Shown: in pieces, positions 25,870 through 33,766 of the stretch
How the letters are laid out: every line of letters starts with the position of its first letter
Position numbering within the stretch: position 1 is the stretch's first letter
Assembly (NCBI GenBank): GCA_013911885.1
Contig: JACESI010000001.1
Location: forward strand, 306,966-370,965
Length of the DNA stretch: 64,000 nt
Source: Hyphomicrobiales bacterium
GTDB lineage: Bacteria; Pseudomonadota; Alphaproteobacteria; Rhizobiales; JACESI01
Reading direction: 5' to 3'
Notes under the pieces: generated by a model
Seen by the model: only the letters and a program-made list of their open reading frames with translations
Told to the model about the DNA's origin: nothing
Databases searched by the model: none
Program-made: the position numbers and the translations under genes

Positions 25870-26728
25870 AGCCGATATTGATGAAGTCACCGGTGTTGCG
25901 ACAACCGGTCATGAATGGGACGGCATCAAGGAACTCGATAATCCCCTGCCGCGCTGGTGGCTCTATACCTTCTATGCGACGATCCTGTTTGGGCTTGCCT
26001 ATATCGTTTATTACCCGGCCATTCCTCTGATCGAGGGCGCGACGCCCGGGCTTTCCGGGCAGACCAATCGCGGCGACCTCAAGGTGGAGCTTGCCGCTGT
26101 CGCCGAGGCGCGGGCGGGCATCGAACAGCAAATCGCCACGAGCGATCTTGCCGCGATAAAGGCCAATCCCGAATTGCTGCGCTATGCGACGGCGGGCGGC
26201 GCGTCGCTTTACAAGGTGTTCTGCACCCAGTGCCATGGCTCCGGGGCACAGGGCGCCCCGGGCTATCCGAACCTCAACGATGATGACTGGATCTGGGGCG
26301 GCGATCTCGAGGCGATCCATACGACGATCACCCATGGTGTCCGCAACGATGTCGACGAGGATACCCGCTTCTCGCAGATGCCAGCTTTCGGAGACGGAAT
26401 TCTGAGCGATGCCGAAATCAACGCGGTTGCAAATCATGTGCTGAGCCTTTCCGGCAAGGATCACGATGCCGCCCTCGCAGGCAAGGGCACGACCGTCTTT
26501 TCGGAAAATTGCGCATCCTGCCACGGTGAGGATGGCAAAGGCATGCGCGATGTTGGCGCGCCCAATCTTGCCGATGCGCTGTGGCTTTATGGCGGATCAC
26601 TCGCTGCCGTCACGGCGCAGGTGAAAGTACCGAAGCATGGCGTCATGCCGCCCTGGGGAGAGAAACTCGGCGATGCCAAGGTGAAACAACTCACCCTTTA
26701 CATCCACAGCCTTGGTGGCGGGAAATAG
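25862..26728 (+). CDS. ccoP: cbb3-type oxidase di-heme cytochrome c subunit CcoP
   Basis: This 288-aa di-heme cytochrome c has an N-terminal membrane segment (PRWWLYTFYATILFGLAYIVYY) and two heme-binding motifs: CTQCHG in the first cytochrome domain and CASCHG in the second. It receives electrons from the bc1 complex or soluble cytochromes and hands them to CcoO. The start ATG 25862 (MSKADIDEVTG) is preferred over 25853 because AAGGAAG then has better spacing and the N-terminus matches the family. It overlaps ccoQ by 8 bases. Confidence 0.95.
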   Translation: MSKADIDEVTGVATTGHEWDGIKELDNPLPRWWLYTFYATILFGLAYIVYYPAIPLIEGATPGLSGQTNRGDLKVELAAVAEARAGIEQQIATSDLAAIKANPELLRYATAGGASLYKVFCTQCHGSGAQGAPGYPNLNDDDWIWGGDLEAIHTTITHGVRNDVDEDTRFSQMPAFGDGILSDAEINAVANHVLSLSGKDHDAALAGKGTTVFSENCASCHGEDGKGMRDVGAPNLADALWLYGGSLAAVTAQVKVPKHGVMPPWGEKLGDAKVKQLTLYIHSLGGGK

Positions 26729-26744
26729 AAACGGGATCACGCCT

Positions 26745-28400
26745 GTGACAATCGTCGCAAAGACAACGCGAACCAGAACGCTGCAAGATCAAACGGGTGG
26801 TGGTGCTGCGGAGCCGGAGCGCCTTGATGTCGCGCCGGTCAACGCCAAAAAGAACCGCGATCTCTATCAGGCCCGCACAAAGATCCACCCAAAACGCGCG
26901 AGCGGCACGTTTCGGCGGTTCAAATGGCTCGTCATGCTGATAACGCTCGGCATTTATTACCTCACGCCATGGCTGCGCTGGGACCGAGGCCCCTTTGCGC
27001 CGGATCAGGCCGTTCTGGTGGATCTTGCGAACCGCCGCTTCTATTTCTTTTTCATCGAGGTCTGGCCGCAGGAATTCTTCTATATTGCGGGCCTTCTCGT
27101 CATGGCCGGAATCGGCCTGTTCCTTATCACCTCGGCCGTCGGTCGCGCCTGGTGCGGCTATACCTGCCCACAGACGGTCTGGGTTGATTTATTCCTGGTT
27201 GTCGAGCGCTTTTTCGAAGGTGACCGGAATGCCCGCATCAAGCTCGATGCCGCACCGATGTCGTCCTCGAAAGCGATCAGGCGCACGGCAAAGCACGTCA
27301 CCTGGCTTGTCATCGCGGTTGCAACCGGGGGCGCATGGATCTTCTATTTCGCGGACGCGCCAACGCTCCTTCGCGCCTTTGTAGCCGGCGATGCGCCCTA
27401 TGTCGCTTATGCGACGGTCGCGATCCTCACGGCGACGACTTATGTTTTAGGCGGGCTGATGCGCGAACAGGTCTGCACCTATATGTGCCCCTGGCCGCGC
27501 ATTCAGGGCGCGATGCTGGACGAGCATTCCCTGATCGTGACCTACAATGATTGGCGCGGTGAGGCGCGCACCCGCCACCGCAAGACCCAGCTTGCCGAGG
27601 GCGCTCCGGTCGGCGATTGCGTCGATTGCAATGCCTGCGTCGCGGTCTGCCCGATGGGGATCGATATCCGCGACGGCCAGCAGATGGAGTGCATCACCTG
27701 CGCGCTCTGCATTGATGCCTGCGACGGGGTCATGGATAAACTCGGCCTCGAGCGCGGTCTGATCGCCTATTCGACGCTCGATAAATACAACCGGAACATG
27801 GCGCTTTCCGGCGCGCGGCGGATCGATCGGGACGGCGATCAGGTCTGGGACACGGCCTCGATTGATCCGACCAGGATTCGGGTAGCCGGCAGCGGCCTCA
27901 TCGCGCAAGTGGCGCGCACCGACTGGCGCACCATCCTCAGACCGCGCACGATCGTCTATGCGCTGATATATGGCGTGATCGGGCTTTCGCTCCTGAGCCT
28001 GCTTTTCCTGCGCGACCGGATTGATGTCAGCGTCAGTCACGACCGCAACCCGGTTTTCGTCCGCCTTTCGAGCGGCGCGATCCGCAATGGCTATACGCTG
28101 AAGGTCAGCAATATGGAGGCAAGTCCGCGCCGGTTCGGCGTCACGGTCGAAGGCCTCGGTCTCGTCACCACCAGTCTCGCCGGCGAAGAGGGTGCACAAG
28201 GCGAGACCTTTTATCTCGATGTCGGGCCGGACCAGACGAGGACCGTTCATGTCTTCCTGACCAAGCACAGCAAGCTTATCAAGGCGACGCAAACCGATTT
28301 TCGCTTCACGGTTTATGAAGTCGGCGGCAAGGAACGGGCCTTCAAGGCAGCGAAGTTTGAAGCGCCCGCCGACAGTATCCTGAAAGGAGAAGCGCAATGA
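26745..28400 (+). CDS. ccoG: Cytochrome c oxidase accessory protein CcoG (FixG), polyferredoxin
   Basis: CcoG is a membrane polyferredoxin needed for cbb3 assembly, reported to act on copper. About 551 aa: transmembrane helices with AWCGYTCPQTVW and VCTYMCPWPRIQG, then two ferredoxin clusters (CVDCNACVAVCPMGIDI and CITCALCIDACDGV), a further helix, and a C-terminal Ig-like periplasmic domain. A GTG start at 26745 is inferred because GGGA lies 8 bases upstream and the other in-frame GTG (26712) is inside ccoP. The downstream ccoH start overlaps its stop by 4 bases. Confidence 0.94.
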   Translation: MTIVAKTTRTRTLQDQTGGGAAEPERLDVAPVNAKKNRDLYQARTKIHPKRASGTFRRFKWLVMLITLGIYYLTPWLRWDRGPFAPDQAVLVDLANRRFYFFFIEVWPQEFFYIAGLLVMAGIGLFLITSAVGRAWCGYTCPQTVWVDLFLVVERFFEGDRNARIKLDAAPMSSSKAIRRTAKHVTWLVIAVATGGAWIFYFADAPTLLRAFVAGDAPYVAYATVAILTATTYVLGGLMREQVCTYMCPWPRIQGAMLDEHSLIVTYNDWRGEARTRHRKTQLAEGAPVGDCVDCNACVAVCPMGIDIRDGQQMECITCALCIDACDGVMDKLGLERGLIAYSTLDKYNRNMALSGARRIDRDGDQVWDTASIDPTRIRVAGSGLIAQVARTDWRTILRPRTIVYALIYGVIGLSLLSLLFLRDRIDVSVSHDRNPVFVRLSSGAIRNGYTLKVSNMEASPRRFGVTVEGLGLVTTSLAGEEGAQGETFYLDVGPDQTRTVHVFLTKHSKLIKATQTDFRFTVYEVGGKERAFKAAKFEAPADSILKGEAQ

Positions 28401-28897
28401 GTGTGTCAAACCGCAAGGGTGAATTCACCGGCTACCATATGCTCGCATTGATGCTCTGTTTCTTTGCCGTCATCATCGCGGTGAACATCACGATAGCGGT
28501 CCTGGCGAATACGAGTTGGACCGGTCTCGTGGTTAAGAATTCCTATGTCGCCAGCCAGCAATACAATGGCGTTCTCGCCGATGCCCGGATGCAGAAAGCC
28601 ATGGGCTGGCGCTCCGAATTGTCCTATCAGGCGGGCGCATTCCACCTCACAGTGACTGACCGCGCGGGAGGGCCGGTCCCGTTCCACGAAGTCACGCTGA
28701 CAATCGGGCGCCCCGCCTTTGAGAAGCTCGACCACACGCTGACGCTTCAGCCAGACGGGAACGGTGCCTTCGTTGCACGGGAAATTCTCGCACCAGGCGT
28801 CTGGGCGCTGATGATCAAGGGCGAGCAGGCAGGCAAGGCTTATCAGCGCGAGGCGCGGCTCCATGTCGGGCGCGACGGGAAGGGCAGGATCGAATGA
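28397..28897 (+). CDS. ccoH: cbb3 oxidase assembly protein CcoH (FixH)
   Basis: This 166-aa protein has one N-terminal helix (MLALMLCFFAVIIAVNITIAVL) and a periplasmic domain beginning WTGLVVKNSYVASQQYN, the typical FixH pattern. It takes part in maturation of the cbb3 complex together with the CcoI copper pump. The start overlaps the ccoG stop and its end overlaps ccoI, both by 4 bases, so it is translated as part of the ccoGHIS block. Confidence 0.93.
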   Translation: MSVSNRKGEFTGYHMLALMLCFFAVIIAVNITIAVLANTSWTGLVVKNSYVASQQYNGVLADARMQKAMGWRSELSYQAGAFHLTVTDRAGGPVPFHEVTLTIGRPAFEKLDHTLTLQPDGNGAFVAREILAPGVWALMIKGEQAGKAYQREARLHVGRDGKGRIE

Positions 28898-31263
28898 GCT
28901 GCTGCCCCGATCCGGCCGGTGCTCTCGCGCTCGCGGGCCCATCGTGCGGCGGATTTGCCGAAGCGCATGACGCTGACCTGCGGGCTTCTGCAATGAAGCT
29001 TGGAAGCGGCTTGTTCCAGAGTGAATTCATCTTGCCGGAAATGCATTGCGCGGGTTGTATCCGAACGCTTGAGGCGGATCTTTCGGCTCTTGAAGGGGTG
29101 GACCATGTCCGCGCCAATCTCAGTCAGCGCAGGGTCAGCGTCACCTGGGACCCGGCGCTGACATCGCCTTCCAAGATCGAGAAGACACTTCGAAATCTCG
29201 GCTTCAGCCCGCGCGCCTTTGATGGCGGGCAGGTCGGGCGGCACGACGACGCCACCGGCCAGGCGCTTGTTCTCTCACTTGCGGTCGCGGGCTTTGCGGC
29301 GATGAATATCATGCTGCTTTCGGTCTCTGTCTGGTCCGGCGCCGATGAGGCGACGGCGGGGTTGTTTCATCTGATTTCCGGTCTGATTGCGGTCCCCGCC
29401 GTGCTTTATGCCGGTCGCCCCTTCTATCAGAGCGCGTGGCATGCATTGCGGGCAGGGCGACTCAATATGGACGTGCCGATATCGCTTGCTGTCGGCCTCG
29501 CTCTCGCCATGAGCCTTTCACAAAGCCTGAACGGTGGCCATGAGGTCTATTTTGATGCGGCGGTGATGCTGCTCTTCTTTCTCCTGATCGGCCGCACGCT
29601 CGATCACATGATGCGCAGGCGCGCCCTCGGCGCGGTGGAACGGCTTGCGACGCTTGCCCCGCGCGGCGCAATGGTCGTCATGCCCTCTGGCGAGGCATCC
29701 AAAGGGCCGCATGCTGAAACGGTCTATACGCCGGTTGGTCTTCTGGAGCCCGGCATGATCCTGCGCATTACCGCGGGTGAGCGCCTGCCCGTGGATGTGG
29801 CGATCATCGCTGGTTCAGCCGATTTCGACCGGTCGATGGTGACGGGCGAGAGCACACCGGTCACGTGCCATGCCGCAGACACGGTCGAGGCAGGCGCGAT
29901 CAATCTGAGTGGCAGCATCGACGTCCAGGTTCTGCGTCCTGCAGACCGCTCCTTCATTGCTGAAATCATGAAACTGATGGCCGCCGCGGAAGGAAGCCGC
30001 AGCCGCTATGTGCGCATCGCCGACCGCATGGCGGCACTTTATGCCCCGATGGTGCATCTCCTCGCGCTTGCGACCTTTCTCGGCTGGATGCTCGCAAGCG
30101 GGGGCGACTGGCATCGTGCCTTCACAAGCGCGATTGCCGTTCTCATCATCACCTGCCCCTGCGCACTCGGCCTTGCCGTTCCGGTTGTCCATGTCGTCGC
30201 CGCGACACGGCTTTTTCGTGAGGGCATCCTGATGAAGGATGGCAGCGCGCTTGAACGTCTCGCGGAAGTGAGTGCGGTCTTCTTCGATAAAACCGGAACG
30301 CTCACAACCGCCTGCCCTGTGACCGGGACGATCAGCGGCAATCCGGCGCTGCGAACAATTGCGGCAAGCCTTGCCGCGCACTCGCAACACCCGGCGTCAA
30401 GAGCTGTCGCGATCATGCTCGACGGCATGAAGCGGCACGCCGTGAGCAATGTGCGTGAGGTCGCGGGCGCCGGGATTGAGGGCGTGATCGGTGGCAGGGT
30501 CTACCGTCTCGGTCGGATTGACTGGGCTCTGGAAGGCTTAGGCTCTCATCTGCCGTTCGAAAAATCCGCAGCACTCGCCTGCGGCGGTAGCAGCGGGACC
30601 GACCCTCTGTTTTTTGAAATAAGCGAAACCCCGCGGGTGGATGCGCTTTCGGCCATCGGCGCGCTGAAGGTGCTCGGCCTCAAGCTTGCGATCCTTTCCG
30701 GCGACCGGTTGGACCGGGTTGCGGCAATGGCGCGAAAGCTCGGCGTCGCCTGCTTCCATGCGGAAGCGAGCCCAACGGAAAAGGTGGGCCTGATCGAAGA
30801 GCGCGCGCGCGCAGGCGAGAAGGTGCTCATGGTCGGCGACGGGCTCAATGATGCCGCCGCGCTGTCGCATGGCCATGCCTCGATGGCCCCGGCGAGCGCG
30901 TGTGATATCGGCCGGCTCGCAGCCGATTTCGTCTTCACGCGCGAACAGCTTGGCGCGGCCCCCTTTGCCATCCGGCTCGCCAGGGCAGCCGCACGCCTGG
31001 TCCGGCAGAATTTCGCGCTCGCCCTTGTCTATAATCTTTTTGCGGTGCCGCTTGCGATGGCCGGTATTGTCACGCCCCTTATCGCCGCGATTGCCATGTC
31101 CGCTTCGTCGATCCTCGTGGTCTTGAACAGTATGCGGCTTAACCGGATGCGCTTTGGTATGGGCTCCGTCTCGTCGGCATTCGAGCGGGACTTGCCCTTG
31201 ATGCGCGCCCTGACCATGCGGGGAGAGCCATCGCTGAGCCAAGCCTCGGGGGAAAAGTCATGA
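28894..31263 (+). CDS. ccoI: Copper-transporting P1B-type ATPase CcoI (FixI)
   Basis: CcoI exports copper needed for CuB insertion into cbb3 oxidase. The 789-aa protein has an N-terminal heavy-metal domain with MHCAGC (Cys52, Cys55). The membrane metal site is CPC (Cys421, Cys423), the phosphorylation motif DKTGTLT (Asp465) and the hinge GDGLNDAAAL. An extra cysteine-rich N-terminus (SCCPDP ... PSCGG) precedes the domain, as in other FixI proteins. The gene overlaps ccoH and ccoS by 4 bases each. Confidence 0.95.
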   Translation: MSCCPDPAGALALAGPSCGGFAEAHDADLRASAMKLGSGLFQSEFILPEMHCAGCIRTLEADLSALEGVDHVRANLSQRRVSVTWDPALTSPSKIEKTLRNLGFSPRAFDGGQVGRHDDATGQALVLSLAVAGFAAMNIMLLSVSVWSGADEATAGLFHLISGLIAVPAVLYAGRPFYQSAWHALRAGRLNMDVPISLAVGLALAMSLSQSLNGGHEVYFDAAVMLLFFLLIGRTLDHMMRRRALGAVERLATLAPRGAMVVMPSGEASKGPHAETVYTPVGLLEPGMILRITAGERLPVDVAIIAGSADFDRSMVTGESTPVTCHAADTVEAGAINLSGSIDVQVLRPADRSFIAEIMKLMAAAEGSRSRYVRIADRMAALYAPMVHLLALATFLGWMLASGGDWHRAFTSAIAVLIITCPCALGLAVPVVHVVAATRLFREGILMKDGSALERLAEVSAVFFDKTGTLTTACPVTGTISGNPALRTIAASLAAHSQHPASRAVAIMLDGMKRHAVSNVREVAGAGIEGVIGGRVYRLGRIDWALEGLGSHLPFEKSAALACGGSSGTDPLFFEISETPRVDALSAIGALKVLGLKLAILSGDRLDRVAAMARKLGVACFHAEASPTEKVGLIEERARAGEKVLMVGDGLNDAAALSHGHASMAPASACDIGRLAADFVFTREQLGAAPFAIRLARAAARLVRQNFALALVYNLFAVPLAMAGIVTPLIAAIAMSASSILVVLNSMRLNRMRFGMGSVSSAFERDLPLMRALTMRGEPSLSQASGEKS

Positions 31264-31460
31264 CCGGGCTTTTGCTTCTCATTCCGGTCGCGCTCGGGCT
31301 TGGTCTTCTCGGGCTTCTTGCCTTCATCTGGTGTCTGCGCAACGCTCAATATGATGATCTGGAAGGGGCGGCGAACCGCATTCTGCTCGATGAAAGCGCG
31401 CCGCCGCCTCCTCCGGGCGTGCGTCAGGCGGTGGCCGAAGCCTCCCCTGACCCTAGATAG
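31260..31460 (+). CDS. ccoS: cbb3 oxidase maturation protein CcoS (FixS)
   Basis: This 66-aa protein has one helix (LLLLIPVALGLGLLGLLAFIWCL), the diagnostic QYDDLEGAANRIL segment and a proline-rich tail. CcoS is required for cofactor insertion into CcoN. It is the last gene of ccoNOQPGHIS. Its final 37 bases overlap, on the opposite strand, the 3' end of glpD, so no terminator separates the two operons. Confidence 0.94.
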   Translation: MTGLLLLIPVALGLGLLGLLAFIWCLRNAQYDDLEGAANRILLDESAPPPPPGVRQAVAEASPDPR

Positions 31461-32983
31461 GCATCGAGCGCTGCGATCTCGGCGTCGCTCATGCGGATGC
31501 CACGCTTGGTGCGGCGGAACGCAATGTCCTCGGCGTTCAGGGCCCATTCATGCTTCACAAGATAATCAACCTCTGCGCGATAGAGCCCGCCGCCAAAATC
31601 GGTCCCGAGATCGGCGCTCGTCGTCACGCCTGCAAGCAGAATCGCCGTTCTGGTTCCATAGGTCCTGATCAGGCGTTCCAGATAAGCGGGCGCGAGTGCG
31701 GGATAGGCGGCCCGATAGCGGGCCTTCAGGGCCGCGCCTCCGGTGACGTCGAAATCGCCACCGGGCAGGACCGCGTTCTCGGTCCAGCGCGGGCCGCTTG
31801 TGCCGATCACGTCTTCCACCATCGCCAGAACGCTTTCGGCAAGCCGCCGGAATGTCGTGATCTTGCCGCCAAATATATTGATGAGCGGCAAGCCGTCACC
31901 TGCCTTTCGAATGACATATTCGCGGGTTGCTTCCTGCGCCGCGCTCGCTCCGTCGTCGAACAGCGGCCGCACGCCGGAATAGGACCAGACAATATCTTCT
32001 TTGCGGACCGGATTCTTGAAATACGCGCTTGCGGCGGCGCACAAATAGTCGACTTCTTCGTCCGAAATTCTCACCGCGCCCGGATCGCCTTCATAGTCGC
32101 GATCCGTGGTGCCGATCAGGGTGAAGTCGTCTTCATAGGGCAGGGCAAAGATGATCCGCCCATCGGGATTTTGGAAGATATAGGCATGGTCGTGGTCAAA
32201 ACACTTTGCAACGACAATATGACTTCCCTGAACGAGGCGAACGTGATGGACATCGTTCATGCTGAACGCCGTGCCAAGCACCGCATCGACCCAGGGGCCT
32301 GCGGCATTGACGATGATCCGCGCCGTCCGCTCCTGCCGCGTGCCATGAAGCATGTCTTCGGTCGTGATCGTCCAAACGCCTTGATCAAACCGGGCGGCGA
32401 TGACCTTCGTCCGCGTCTCGATCACCGCGCCATGCGCGCGGGCATCGATCGCGTTCAAGACCACGAGCCTGGCGTCATCGACCCAGCAATCGGAATATTC
32501 GAAGCCTTTCCTGAACATGTCCCTGAGGGGTGTGCCGACCGCTTCACGGGTCAGGTCAAGGCTTTTGCTGCCCGGCAGAAAGTTACGCTTGCCAAGATGG
32601 TCATAAAGAAACAGCCCGGCGCGCAGCATCAGGGCCGGACGCATTTTCGCATGATGCGGCAGCACGAAACGAAGCGGCCAGATGATATGCGGCGCTGCCC
32701 TCAGCAGAACCTCCCGCTCGGAAAGAGCCTCCCGCACCAGTCGGAACTCATAATGTTCAAGATAGCGAATTCCGCCATGGATGAGCTTTGACGACCAACT
32801 CGATGTGCCGGAGGCGAGATCATTCATCTCCGCAAGGCAGACCCGAAACCCGCGCCCTGCCGCATCCCGCGCGACGCCGCATCCATTGATGCCGCCACCG
32901 ATGATGAAAATATCAAAATCGGTAAGAGCCGGTGCGGCTTGGCCCCCGGGGATTTTTTCTGTCGCTGTGGAATTCTGCATCAT
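31424..32983 (-). CDS. glpD: FAD-dependent glycerol-3-phosphate dehydrogenase GlpD
   Basis: GlpD oxidises glycerol 3-phosphate to dihydroxyacetone phosphate and reduces quinone at the inner membrane face. The 519-aa protein has an FAD-binding N-terminus (DIFIIGGGINGCGVARDAAGRG) and conserved blocks SGTSSWSSKLIHGGIRYLEHYEF, NAAGPWVDAV and the C-terminal DAP_oxidase-like domain. The first 20 residues are polar and variable, and ATG 32980 is an equal start. It stands alone between two convergent or co-directional units; no glycerol kinase or uptake gene is close. The 3' end overlaps ccoS. Confidence 0.94.
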   Translation of the reverse strand: MMQNSTATEKIPGGQAAPALTDFDIFIIGGGINGCGVARDAAGRGFRVCLAEMNDLASGTSSWSSKLIHGGIRYLEHYEFRLVREALSEREVLLRAAPHIIWPLRFVLPHHAKMRPALMLRAGLFLYDHLGKRNFLPGSKSLDLTREAVGTPLRDMFRKGFEYSDCWVDDARLVVLNAIDARAHGAVIETRTKVIAARFDQGVWTITTEDMLHGTRQERTARIIVNAAGPWVDAVLGTAFSMNDVHHVRLVQGSHIVVAKCFDHDHAYIFQNPDGRIIFALPYEDDFTLIGTTDRDYEGDPGAVRISDEEVDYLCAAASAYFKNPVRKEDIVWSYSGVRPLFDDGASAAQEATREYVIRKAGDGLPLINIFGGKITTFRRLAESVLAMVEDVIGTSGPRWTENAVLPGGDFDVTGGAALKARYRAAYPALAPAYLERLIRTYGTRTAILLAGVTTSADLGTDFGGGLYRAEVDYLVKHEWALNAEDIAFRRTKRGIRMSDAEIAALDAYLGSGEASATA

Positions 32984-33048
32984 CGCTCCGTTTCAAAAGC
33001 CAGAAATGCGGCTGCTCCGGTACATCCTCGCACGCATCAGGATCCCTG

Positions 33049-33753
33049 TTAATCGGCAAGGCAGGCAGCCGGCGCGACCGGAAAGAGCCTGTCGCTGCCG
33101 AGGGCATAGACCTGAAATTGCCGTTCGGGAACGAGGTGAGCAAAGGCAGGATCGCGCACGTTAAGGCCGCCCGCAAGCGCCCCGAAGGCAGGCAGGATGA
33201 GCCGCGTGCCGCCGGCAACGAAAGCGCGGCATCTGACCGCGCGCCCGCGCCCGCGCACCCGCACGCAGGGATGAAGGTGCCCGGCCACTTCCCCTTCCGC
33301 TTCTTCTTTCGCCCCGTCCTCCACCTTTGCGGCCTCATTGAGCGGCTCATGGCGAAATGTCAGCCCGCCAAGGCGCACAGCGTCCATGAAGCTGCCGCCA
33401 AGGCTGCGCGGCAGGGCCGGGTCGTGGTTGCCCGCGACCCATATCCAGTCTGTCGCCTGGGTGAGGGCGGCAAGACGATCTTTGTCTGTCCGGCCAAGCT
33501 GTTCGGGCCCTTCGGCATCGTGAAAGCTGTCGCCGAGCGCAATCACGCGGCGTGGCTGAAAGGCGGCGATCGCCTGCTCGAGCCGGGCGAGGGTTGCCGC
33601 GGTGTCATAGGGTGGCAGAAAAACTTGCTGGCGGGCATAGGCGGCACCTTTTTCAAGGTGAAGGTCAGCCACGATCAGGGTTTCCTCCGAGGCAAAAAAA
33701 ACAATGCCGTATGGATGGGCGATGAGCGCTTTGCCCGCAACAGACAGTATCAT
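33049..33753 (-). CDS. pdeM: Ligase-associated DNA damage response phosphoesterase PdeM
   Basis: This 234-aa calcineurin-like phosphoesterase has all metal motifs: ADLHLEKG (Asp30, His32), GDSFHD (74-79), GNHD (108-111) and GHLHP (158-162). The sequence VADLHLEKGAAYARQQVFLPPYDTAATL is typical of the phosphoesterase that travels with a bacterial ATP-dependent ligase and DEXH helicase. ATG 33753 lies 13 bases after the helicase stop on the same strand, so the two form an operon. A much longer open frame upstream runs antiframe inside the helicase gene and is not used. It probably processes DNA ends; the true substrate is not known. Confidence 0.87.
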   Translation of the reverse strand: MILSVAGKALIAHPYGIVFFASEETLIVADLHLEKGAAYARQQVFLPPYDTAATLARLEQAIAAFQPRRVIALGDSFHDAEGPEQLGRTDKDRLAALTQATDWIWVAGNHDPALPRSLGGSFMDAVRLGGLTFRHEPLNEAAKVEDGAKEEAEGEVAGHLHPCVRVRGRGRAVRCRAFVAGGTRLILPAFGALAGGLNVRDPAFAHLVPERQFQVYALGSDRLFPVAPAACLAD

Positions 33754-33766
33754 GCCCTGATCGGCT

